64,000 bases of DNA from assembly GCA_963711035.1 (NCBI GenBank), contig CAVQCN010000005.1, forward strand, positions 186,001-250,000. The letters are read 5' to 3'. Shown here piece after piece: positions 57,583 through 64,000 of the stretch. This DNA is from WHTK01 sp963711035 (lineage in GTDB: Bacteria; Chloroflexota; Dehalococcoidia; DSTF01; WHTK01). Positions within the stretch are counted from its first letter, which is position 1; each line of letters begins with the position of its first letter. The notes beneath the pieces are model-generated. The model saw only the letters and a list, made by a program, of their open reading frames with translations, ran no database searches and was not told the origin of the DNA. A program made the translations under genes and the position numbers.

Positions 57583-58614
57583 GTGGTAATTTCAGAGCGC
57601 TCCATCGCCACCATAGCCAAAGATGAGCTGCAGAAGCTCCTCCACACAATGATCCTGATCCGCCGCTTCGAAGAAAAGGCGGCGGAGATGTACGCCCGCG
57701 GCCGCATAAAAGGCTTCCTCCACCTCTACATCGGTCAGGAGGCCGTCGGCGTCGGCGTCATCTCCAAGCTGCAACAGCAGGACTACATCTACACTCACTA
57801 CCGCGAGCACGGCCAGGCCATCGCTCGCGGCCTCGATCCGAAGCGCGTCATGGCTGAGCTCTTCGGCAAGAGCACCGGCGCCAGCAACGGCCTCGGCGGC
57901 TCTATGCACATTTTTGACGTGTCGAAGCGGTTCATGGGCGGCTACGCCATCGTCGGTGGCCACATGCCCCTCGCTTGCGGTACCGCTCTCGCGGCCAAGC
58001 GCCGTGGTGAGGATGCCGTTGTCCTCTGCATCATCGGCGACGGCTCCGTCAATGAAGGCGCGTTCCATGAGTCACTCAACCTGGCCGCCATCTGGAAGCT
58101 GCCTGTCCTCTTCCTGCTGGAGAACAACTTCTATGGCATGGGTACTCAGGTCGACCGCGTCTGCGCCTTCCCCGAGATCTACAAGCACGCCGAGGCCTAC
58201 GGCATTCGCGCTGAGAAAGCCGATGGCATGAACGTCATCGAGATGCAGCAGCGCACCGAGCAGGCGTTGCAGCTCGTCCGCAGCGGTGAAGGCCCCTTTT
58301 TCCTGGAAGCGACGACCTACCGCTTCCGCGGCCACTCAATGGCTGACCCGGAGTTCTATCGCGACAAGGCCGAGGTTGAGCACTGGCGTGAGATGGACCC
58401 CATAAACACCTTCAGCAAGGCCCTCCTCGCCGGCGGCCAGTTCACCCAGGAAGAGATCGATGCCACCTGGCAACAGGCCGAGGCGACGGTGGAAGAGGCC
58501 GCGCAGTTCGCGGAGGAAAGCCCCTTCCCTGACGTCAGCACCCTGATGGACAACATCTACGCGCCCTCGCCGCTGGACCACCTGGCGCGCGTCTGGAAGG
58601 AAGGTGGCCGCTAA
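57583..58614 (+). CDS. pdhA: Pyruvate-type dehydrogenase E1 alpha
   Basis: 343 residues. The N-terminus MILIRRFEEKAAEMYARGRIKGFLH is typical, followed by YREHGQAIARG, the thiamine diphosphate motif IGDGSVNEGAFHES with LLENN, and YRFRGHSMADPEFYR. It is the complete counterpart of the truncated E1 alpha at the left edge. GTG 57583 is the first start after a 169-nt gap containing GATAAT (57543-57548) and a GC-rich hairpin. Its TAA overlaps the next ATG by one base. Confidence 0.93.
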   Translation: MVISERSIATIAKDELQKLLHTMILIRRFEEKAAEMYARGRIKGFLHLYIGQEAVGVGVISKLQQQDYIYTHYREHGQAIARGLDPKRVMAELFGKSTGASNGLGGSMHIFDVSKRFMGGYAIVGGHMPLACGTALAAKRRGEDAVVLCIIGDGSVNEGAFHESLNLAAIWKLPVLFLLENNFYGMGTQVDRVCAFPEIYKHAEAYGIRAEKADGMNVIEMQQRTEQALQLVRSGEGPFFLEATTYRFRGHSMADPEFYRDKAEVEHWREMDPINTFSKALLAGGQFTQEEIDATWQQAEATVEEAAQFAEESPFPDVSTLMDNIYAPSPLDHLARVWKEGGR

Positions 58615-59585
58615 TGCCCGAGATGGCGATCCGCGACGCCCTGCGTGAAGCGATCCACGAGCAGATGCTGGCCGATGACCGCGTTCTCGTCATGGGCGAG
58701 GACGTCGGTACATACGGCGGCTCCTACGGCGTAACGAAGGGTCTCCAGGCCGAATTCGGCAGCGACCGCATCATCGATACGCCGATCAGCGAGCTCGGCT
58801 TCGTCGGCGCCGGCATCGGGGCGGCTATGGCCGGCCTGCGGCCCATCGTCGAGATCATGACGATCAACTTCTCGTTGCTGGCGCTGGACCAGATAATCAA
58901 CAGCGCGTCCAAGCTGCACTACATGTCCGGCGGCCAGATTTCCGTCCCGGTCATCATCCGCATGGCCAGCGGCGGCGGACTCTCACTCGCCGCGCAACAC
59001 TCGCACAGCTTCGAGGGCTGGTACGCGCGCATTCCCGGTGTCAAAGTGGTCTGCCCGTCCAACGCGTACGACGCCAAAGGGCTGCTCAAAGCAGCCTTCC
59101 AGGACGAGAACCCGGTCATGTTTATCGAGAACACTGCGATCTACGGCCTGCGCGGCGAAGTGCCCGAAGAGGATTACGTCGTGCCTTTTGGCCTGGCCAA
59201 GGTCGTGCGCGAGGGCGCGGACGTCACGCTCATCGGCTACTCCGGCAGCGTGCAACTGTGCACGAAAGCTGCCGAGCTCCTGGCTCAGGAAGACATCAAC
59301 GCGGAGGTCATCGACCTGCGCACCCTGCGACCACTCGACATGGAGACGGTGCTGGACTCGGTGCGGAAGACCAACCGAGCCGTGGTGGCGGAGCACGCCT
59401 GGCGTTTCGGCGGCTTCGGCGGTGAGATCGCCAGCGAGATCCAGGAAAAGGCGTTCGACTACCTGGACGCGCCTGTCGGCCGCGTCGCCGGCGTCGAGGT
59501 ACCGATGCCCTACAGCATGCCGCTCGAGCGAGCCGCGATGCCTAACGAGAACCAGATTGTCGATGCCGTCCGGGCATTGTTCTAG
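58614..59585 (+). CDS. pdhB: Pyruvate-type dehydrogenase E1 beta
   Basis: 323 residues with VMGEDVGTYGGSYGVTKGL, GAGIGAAMAGLRPIVEIMTINFSLL, the AAQHSHSFEGWYARIPG block and VIDLRTLRPLD in the C-terminal domain. It pairs with the preceding E1 alpha and is a close paralogue of the E1 beta at 547-1521. The start overlaps the E1 alpha stop by one base, and the E2 gene follows after 12 nt. Confidence 0.94.
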   Translation: MPEMAIRDALREAIHEQMLADDRVLVMGEDVGTYGGSYGVTKGLQAEFGSDRIIDTPISELGFVGAGIGAAMAGLRPIVEIMTINFSLLALDQIINSASKLHYMSGGQISVPVIIRMASGGGLSLAAQHSHSFEGWYARIPGVKVVCPSNAYDAKGLLKAAFQDENPVMFIENTAIYGLRGEVPEEDYVVPFGLAKVVREGADVTLIGYSGSVQLCTKAAELLAQEDINAEVIDLRTLRPLDMETVLDSVRKTNRAVVAEHAWRFGGFGGEIASEIQEKAFDYLDAPVGRVAGVEVPMPYSMPLERAAMPNENQIVDAVRALF

Positions 59586-59597
59586 AGGACGTCCGTC

Positions 59598-60866
59598 ATG
59601 ATCACCGAAGTCGTCATGCCCCAGATGGGCGCGGATATGCAGGAAGGCACCGTGCTGCGCTGGATGAAGGCGGAGGGCGCGCCGGTCGAGCGCGGCGAGA
59701 TCATCGCCGAAATCGAGACCGACAAGGCCAACGTCGAAATCGAGGCGTTCGGCGCGGGCGTCTTCCGCAAGGCCATCGCAAAGGAGGGCGACGTGGTGCC
59801 CGTCGGCACCATCATCGCCGTCATCGCCGCACCGGACGACGACATCACCAGATACGAAAGCGGCCCTGCTCCTGTAGCCCCGGCCGCCACGGCAGCCGAG
59901 ACCGCACCGGCGTCGCCGGCACCGGCAGCGGCTCCCGCACCGGCGCCAGCACCCAGCCCTCCGCCTCCTCCACCACCAGCGCCGGCCGAGGGCGAGCGAC
60001 TGCGCATCTCGCCTGTCGCGCGACGTATGGCGGAGGAACGTGGCATTGACGTCAACACCCTGACCGGCAGCGGCCCGGACGGCCGCATCCTGCGCCGCGA
60101 CGTCGAGGCGGCTCAAGAGGCCGGACCCGCGGCCGCGCCAGCCGGTGCGCCGATGCGGGCGGCTCGCCCCGCCGGCGAAGACGTGGTCGAGGACATTCCG
60201 CTGACCCGCATGCGCCAGACGATTGCCCGGCGCATGGTGCAGTCGAAGCAGGAAGCGCCGCACTACTACCTGGCCGCCGACATCGACATGGCAGAGGCGA
60301 TGCAGTACCGCCTCCAGGCTATCGCCGCCATGGGCGACGCGCCGCCCGTCAGCGTCAACGACGTCATCATCCAGGCCACGGCTCGTACACTGACCGAGCA
60401 CCCCAAGTTCAACGCCTGGTGGGCCGACGATCACCTGCAGACGCACAGCCAGATTAACGTGGCCATCGCCGTCGCCCTGGAAGAAGGCCTCGTGGTGCCG
60501 GCAATGTTCGACGTGTCCAACAAGGGCCTGGCCCAGATTTCGGCCGAAGCACGCGACCTCGCGGTCCGTGCTCGCAACGGCCGCCTGCGCCCCGAGGAGT
60601 ACGCCGCCGGCACCTTCTCCATCTCCAACCTGGGCGCCTTTGGCGTCGACATCCTGACGCCGATCATCAACCCGCCGCAGGTCGCCGTCCTCGGCATCGG
60701 CGCGGCACGCGACCAGGCCGTCGTCCGCGACGGAGAAATCGTCGTACGAACGATGATGACCGTCGTCCTGTCCGCCGATCACCGCGCCACGGACGGCGCC
60801 GAGGGGGCTCGCTTCCTCCAGACGCTGCGCCGCTACCTGGAAGCGCCGGCATTGATGCTGCTGTAG
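59598..60866 (+). CDS. pdhC: Dihydrolipoamide acyltransferase (E2), intact
   Basis: 422 residues. The lipoyl domain has EIETDKANVEIEAFG (Lys near residue 43). A 45-residue Ala/Pro linker follows. The subunit-binding domain is RISPVARRMAEERGIDVNTL, and the catalytic domain ends with LSADHRATDGAEGARFL, containing the His and Asp. It receives the acyl group from E1 and passes it to CoA. Unlike the E2 at 1521-2716 it has no frame breaks. Lipoate would be supplied by lipB/lipA and electrons taken by lpd, all encoded just upstream. Confidence 0.95.
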   Translation: MITEVVMPQMGADMQEGTVLRWMKAEGAPVERGEIIAEIETDKANVEIEAFGAGVFRKAIAKEGDVVPVGTIIAVIAAPDDDITRYESGPAPVAPAATAAETAPASPAPAAAPAPAPAPSPPPPPPPAPAEGERLRISPVARRMAEERGIDVNTLTGSGPDGRILRRDVEAAQEAGPAAAPAGAPMRAARPAGEDVVEDIPLTRMRQTIARRMVQSKQEAPHYYLAADIDMAEAMQYRLQAIAAMGDAPPVSVNDVIIQATARTLTEHPKFNAWWADDHLQTHSQINVAIAVALEEGLVVPAMFDVSNKGLAQISAEARDLAVRARNGRLRPEEYAAGTFSISNLGAFGVDILTPIINPPQVAVLGIGAARDQAVVRDGEIVVRTMMTVVLSADHRATDGAEGARFLQTLRRYLEAPALMLL

Positions 60867-61167
60867 CTCTCGTTTCACAGCCACAAACGGGCAGGCTCCA
60901 ACGAGCGTTTCGCCCCTTGGGTGAACGGCGCCTGGCTCGGTGTGTTGGGAATGGACTACAAAGTCCGTCTCCGAAATTCATCTTGTCTTCGCAGGATCGA
61001 TCAGCCCTGAGTGCTTTACAATCTCCAGTGAACGTAAGCTGCGCGAAGGGAGTGAGGTTAACCCTCTTTAAGAAGTTGTTTCCGTCTTATGTAATTCGCC
61101 TGCAAAGCCTATCGCTGCTGCTGACGGTCACGTATCGTGGTAGCTGAGGTATAGAGGAGCACACTGC
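60867..61167 (+). other. Intergenic region, 301 nt, no gene seen
   Basis: No convincing reading frame is present. It holds an AT-richer stretch around 61065-61115 with TATGTAAT, a TTTACAAT at about 61015-61023, and near the end TATAGA followed by GAGGAG, the ribosome-binding site of the next gene. One or more promoters for the sugar genes are likely, but none matches well at both hexamers. Confidence 0.5.
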
Positions 61168-61647
61168 TTGTCCGAAGACGTACGCGTGGTACCGCTCGAG
61201 CGTCACATCGACGATCGCGGATACCTGTACGAGATCATCCATCGCACCGACGAATTCCTGCCCGCCTTCGGCCAGACCTACGTCGTTTGCTCGCCGACGC
61301 GTGGCACCATTCGCGGCCTGCACCGGCACGATGTCCTCTGGGATTACTTCTGCGTCGTCAAGGGCAGCGGCAAGTTCGTCGTCGCGGATGCGCCGGACGA
61401 AGACCTTCGAGCGGCCGAGGCCAGCGGCCAGAGCTACGGCGGCGGCTGCGTGCGGACCTTTGTCCTCAGCGAACGGAGCCCTTCTTTGCTCGTCATCCCG
61501 CCCGGCCACTGGCACGGCTGGATGGCCCTCGAGGACGAGACCATCGTGCTCGCGACGGGCTCCGAGGTGTACGACAGGGAAAGTCCAGACGAGGTGCGGG
61601 TCTCACCGGACGTGTTCGGCGACGTCTGGACGGTGAAAGGCCGATAG
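61168..61647 (+). CDS. Sugar 3,5-epimerase-like cupin (RmlC type)
   Basis: 159 residues of the RmlC fold: HIDDRGYLYEIIHRTDEFLPAFGQTYVV, the active-site strand GTIRGLHRHDVLWDYFCVVKG with the histidine, and VIPPGHWHGWMALEDET. It probably epimerises a 4-keto nucleotide sugar; dTDP-4-keto-6-deoxyglucose is the usual substrate but not certain. GAGGAG lies 8 nt before TTG 61168. One base separates it from the next gene, forming a sugar-nucleotide operon. Confidence 0.82.
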   Translation: MSEDVRVVPLERHIDDRGYLYEIIHRTDEFLPAFGQTYVVCSPTRGTIRGLHRHDVLWDYFCVVKGSGKFVVADAPDEDLRAAEASGQSYGGGCVRTFVLSERSPSLLVIPPGHWHGWMALEDETIVLATGSEVYDRESPDEVRVSPDVFGDVWTVKGR

Positions 61648-61648
61648 A

Positions 61649-62701
61649 TTGCGCGTACTGATAACCGGCGGGGCTGGCTACATCGGGTCAGTTCTCGTTC
61701 GCCGCCTGCTCGAGCGAGGCCACGAGGTGCGCGTCCTCGACCGTCTCTACTGGGGCTTCACGCCCCTGCAGGACGTTATCGACCGTATCGAGATCGTCCA
61801 CGCCGACATCCGAGACGCGCGGCCGGAATGGTTCGCGGGCGTAGACGGCGTCGTCCACCTCGCCGGCCTCTCCAACGACCCGACAGCGAACTTCGACCCG
61901 GAGGCTAACTGGCAGATGAACGCCACCGGGACCGTCGCGGTCGCGGAAGCAGCGCGCGAAGCCGGTGTGCGGCGTTTCATCTTCGGCTCCAGCTGCTCGC
62001 TGTACGACGGCCTGCCCGACGGCTCCGTCTACGACGAAGAGGCGCCGATCGCGCCCCGCGGCCCATACGCAGAGTCGAAGCGCTTCGGCGAGGAGGCCCT
62101 GCTCGGCATGGCAGGCGCCGATTTCGCGCCCGTGATCCTGCGCCAGGGCACCGTCTTCGGCGATAGCCCGCGCATGCGTTTCGACCTCGTCGTGAATACC
62201 TTCGTCAAGGACGCCATCACGCAGGGCCGCTTGCTGCTGCACGGTGGTGGCTGGATGTGGCGACCCCTGGTCGAAGTCCAGGACGCCGCCGACGCACAGA
62301 TCGCCTGCCTGGAGGCCAACGAAGAGGATGTCTCCGGCCAGATCTTCAACGTGGTGCAGAACAACTACCAGATCCGCGAGCTCGCGATGCTCGTCGCCGG
62401 GTCCGTCGGCCTGATCCTCGGCCACGTCAACCTGACCATCGCGCCCGAGCCGCCGCTGGTGCGTAACTACCGCTGCTCCAACGACAAGCTCTTCGAGACG
62501 CTCGGCGTCAGACCATCCCGAGGCGTCCTGGAAGCAGTCGACAGCATGGTTGGCCTGTACGGCAAGCTGGATGCGCCGGCCTTCGCCAACCCGCGCTACT
62601 ACAACCTCGACTGGATGGTCTTGCTCAACGAAGTCCACGCAGGGCTTCGGCCCTTTGATTATGTCTTGCGGCGGGATGAGCCCGCCCGATGGAGTGAATA
62701 A
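61649..62701 (+). CDS. NAD-dependent nucleotide-sugar epimerase/dehydratase
   Basis: 350 residues of the extended SDR family: VLITGGAGYIGSVLVRRLL (G-x2-G-x2-G), DIRDARPEW, FGSSCSLYDG with the catalytic serine region and GPYAESKRFGEE with the Tyr-x3-Lys pair. A C-terminal substrate domain follows. It may be a 4-epimerase or 4,6-dehydratase; the missing Thr in the catalytic SSCSLY block makes assignment uncertain. TTG 61649 lies right after the preceding stop. Confidence 0.85.
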   Translation: MRVLITGGAGYIGSVLVRRLLERGHEVRVLDRLYWGFTPLQDVIDRIEIVHADIRDARPEWFAGVDGVVHLAGLSNDPTANFDPEANWQMNATGTVAVAEAAREAGVRRFIFGSSCSLYDGLPDGSVYDEEAPIAPRGPYAESKRFGEEALLGMAGADFAPVILRQGTVFGDSPRMRFDLVVNTFVKDAITQGRLLLHGGGWMWRPLVEVQDAADAQIACLEANEEDVSGQIFNVVQNNYQIRELAMLVAGSVGLILGHVNLTIAPEPPLVRNYRCSNDKLFETLGVRPSRGVLEAVDSMVGLYGKLDAPAFANPRYYNLDWMVLLNEVHAGLRPFDYVLRRDEPARWSE

Positions 62702-62702
62702 C

Positions 62703-63596
62703 ATGGCAAGGATTGCTCTCATTGGCAGTAACGGTCAGCTCGGATCGGACATTGTCCGCGCCTGGCCGACCTCTCCCTTCGGACACGGCGGCGACCAGCT
62801 GGTCAGCTTGATCCACTCCGACATCGAGGTCACGGACCCCGATAACGTGCGCTCGGTGCTCAGCGGCGTACAGCCGACTCTGGTGATCAACACCGCGGCA
62901 TTCCATCGCGTCGACGATTGCGAGAACGAGCCGGACGAAGCGTTCCGCGTCAACGGCCTGGGGACCAAGATACTCGCCGAAGCCTGCCGCGCCCTCGGCG
63001 CTACCCTGGTGCACTTCAGCGCCGACTACGTCTTCGATGGCTCCGCGAAGACGCCTTACAAGGAGACGGATCGCGCCTGGCCGGTAAGCGCTTACGGCAT
63101 CTCGAAGCTGGCCGGCGAACACTTCCTGCGCTACACCCTGCCAGACGAGCACATCATCGTCCGGTCGTCCGGCCTCTACGGCGTCGCCGGCGCCAGCGGC
63201 AAGGGCGGCAACTTCGTCGAGACGATGCTGCGCCAAGCACGCGAAGGCCGCGAGATCACCGTGGTCGACGACCAGGTCACGGCGCCGACCTACACGCTCG
63301 ACCTCGCCGAGACGGTGCTTGAGATCATCGCCGCGGGCGGCCGGGGCACCTACCACGTCACCAACTCGGGCCAGTGCTCCTGGTACGAGTTCGCCCGCGA
63401 GATCTTCGCCTTGCTCGGAAGCGAGCCGCAGCTCTCGCCGATCAGCTCGGCGGAATACGGCACGCCAGCCAAACGGCCCGCCTACTCGGTGCTCGCCAAC
63501 GCGGCGTTGGCCAAGCTAGGCATCGAGCAGCCGCGTCCGTGGCGCGAAGCGCTCTGCGATTACCTGGAGCTGAAAGGCCACCTCAAGGCAGCGTAA
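62703..63596 (+). CDS. rmlD: dTDP-4-dehydrorhamnose reductase-like protein
   Basis: 297 residues. ALIGSNGQLGSDIVRAW is the NAD(P)-binding motif, followed by NTAAFHRVDDCENEPDEAFRVN, HFSADYVFDGSAKTPYKETD and AYGISKLAGEHFL with the Tyr-x3-Lys. It reduces the 4-keto group of the sugar nucleotide, completing dTDP-rhamnose synthesis if the partners are RmlC-type. rmlA and rmlB were not seen in the window. The ATG is one base after the preceding stop. Confidence 0.88.
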   Translation: MARIALIGSNGQLGSDIVRAWPTSPFGHGGDQLVSLIHSDIEVTDPDNVRSVLSGVQPTLVINTAAFHRVDDCENEPDEAFRVNGLGTKILAEACRALGATLVHFSADYVFDGSAKTPYKETDRAWPVSAYGISKLAGEHFLRYTLPDEHIIVRSSGLYGVAGASGKGGNFVETMLRQAREGREITVVDDQVTAPTYTLDLAETVLEIIAAGGRGTYHVTNSGQCSWYEFAREIFALLGSEPQLSPISSAEYGTPAKRPAYSVLANAALAKLGIEQPRPWREALCDYLELKGHLKAA

Positions 63597-63630
63597 ACGC
63601 GAGAGAGGGAACTGGACGGCGCCTTCTCGG

Positions 63631-63666
63631 CTCCCACCCTGTTCCAGGTTCCTTGTTCCTGGCTCA
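63631..63666. repeat. GTTCC-type dispersed repeat, copy 4
   Basis: Contains CCCTGTTCCAGGTTCC and TTGTTCCTGG in the gap after rmlD, overlapping the last codon of the next gene. It shares CCAGGTTCCTTG with the copy at 26626-26667. Confidence 0.55.
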
Positions 63667-64000
63667 GACGCGTCTGATCATGCGGTAGGAGTACTCCTCC
63701 ATCCGCTCCCGCGTGCCGTCGTCGTTGAAGCGCCACCAGGCGTTCACGAAGCCCGGCCCCACGCGCCGGAAACCGAGGCGGTGGTAGAGGCGCCGCGCGC
63801 GGTTGTCCGACCGAACCTCGAGGTAGACGCGCCGCAGTCCGCGCCGCTGCGCTTCCTCCACCACATACGTGACGATGGCGCCGCCGACGCCTCGGCTACG
63901 CACCGCCGGCGCCACCTCCAGTGCGAAGAGATGGAGCGAGCCCGGCCGGGCGTGGCGCTGATTGATGCTCACCGTACCAACCATCTCGCCGTCCACCTCG
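63664..64000 (-). CDS. GNAT acetyltransferase (RimI-like), truncated by window edge
   Basis: About 111 visible residues of a GNAT domain. HLFALEVAPAVRSRGVGGAIVTYVVEEA is the acetyl-CoA motif (R-x2-G-x-G), followed by LEVRSDNRARRLYHRLGFRRVG. The preceding VDGEMVGTVSIN corresponds to an internal strand of the family, so the first third of the gene lies beyond the right edge even though a GTG occurs at 63996. It is similar in style to ribosomal-protein acetyltransferases; the substrate is not known. Confidence 0.8.
   Translation of the reverse strand, partial: EVDGEMVGTVSINQRHARPGSLHLFALEVAPAVRSRGVGGAIVTYVVEEAQRRGLRRVYLEVRSDNRARRLYHRLGFRRVGPGFVNAWWRFNDDGTRERMEEYSYRMIRRV

Noticed and set aside
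58983..60884. A 633-codon minus-strand open frame opposite pdhB/pdhC
   Set aside because: It is a shadow of two clear E1 beta and E2 genes in GC-rich DNA. Its translation is rich in Arg, His, Val and Asp and shows no motif.

Overview
The window is GC-rich, densely packed chromosomal DNA. Genes are often joined by 1-4 nt stop/start overlaps, and GTG and TTG starts are common. Gene content points to a Chloroflexota-like bacterium, perhaps near the Dehalococcoidia. The clues are an RNase Y/YmdB-type cluster, a membrane protein with a B-box-like zinc ribbon, two different membrane pyrophosphatases, a bacterial translin-family protein, a ferredoxin-type 2-oxoacid oxidoreductase beside a lipoate-dependent dehydrogenase, and several genes that look leaderless. 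This placement is an inference from gene content; no rRNA gene or other phylogenetic marker was tested. I saw no rRNA, tRNA, CRISPR array, insertion sequence or integrase.

Layout. 1-3.4 kb: a first 2-oxoacid dehydrogenase cluster (E1 alpha cut by the left edge, E1 beta, an E2 with two frameshifts), an acyl carrier protein and an OsmC gene flanked by a short direct repeat. 3.4-9.2 kb: PEP carboxylase, then LemA, an alpha/beta hydrolase, an HtpX-like protease and endonuclease III. 9.3-13.6 kb: an RNA-turnover group (RNase Y, YmdB-type phosphodiesterase, PHP-domain phosphoesterase) and small membrane proteins. 13.7-19.4 kb: SirB1-like, YjbQ, SnoaL-like, MidA-like methyltransferase, an IscU-like scaffold lacking its third cysteine, a pyruvate-kinase remnant and a tandem HD-GYP protein. 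19.5-24.7 kb: two divergent membrane pyrophosphatases with opposite potassium signatures, then a translin-family gene. 24.9-37.2 kb: YraN, RNase HII, a tautomerase, FtsH, a small regulator/acetyltransferase/flavin-enzyme group, UvrA, an orphan HicB-like protein, an SRPBCC protein and an acyl-CoA synthetase.

37.2-41.4 kb holds the most unusual segment. It is a compact minus-strand set of intact phage-type genes: membrane protein, 56-aa protein, 113-aa protein, coiled-coil/TM protein, terminase large subunit, Cys-cluster HTH protein and portal. No capsid, tail, protease or integrase gene is present. The set is preceded by a sigma70-like promoter whose -10 lies inside a perfect LexA-type palindrome, and it ends at a U-tract hairpin. 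This suggests SOS control of a stripped-down or domesticated DNA-packaging module.

41.5-46.5 kb: a polyprenyl synthetase and a signalling group (degenerate GGDEF membrane protein, ferritin-like protein, active-type GGDEF protein, a protein with five 16-residue repeats). 46.8-51.3 kb: crotonyl-CoA carboxylase/reductase, a cytidylate-kinase-like protein, an amidase, a HAD phosphatase and OsmC. 51.4-60.9 kb: LipB, LipA and dihydrolipoamide dehydrogenase, followed by KorA/KorB and a second, intact E1 alpha/E1 beta/E2 cluster. This unit combines ferredoxin-linked and NAD-linked 2-oxoacid oxidation with cofactor synthesis. 61.2 kb to the end: nucleotide-sugar genes and an acetyltransferase cut by the right edge.

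A GTTCC-rich dispersed repeat occurs in three intergenic gaps and once in frame inside lipB. Several single-base frame breaks (E2 twice, one flavin enzyme) could be real lesions or assembly errors and should be settled before functional claims are made.
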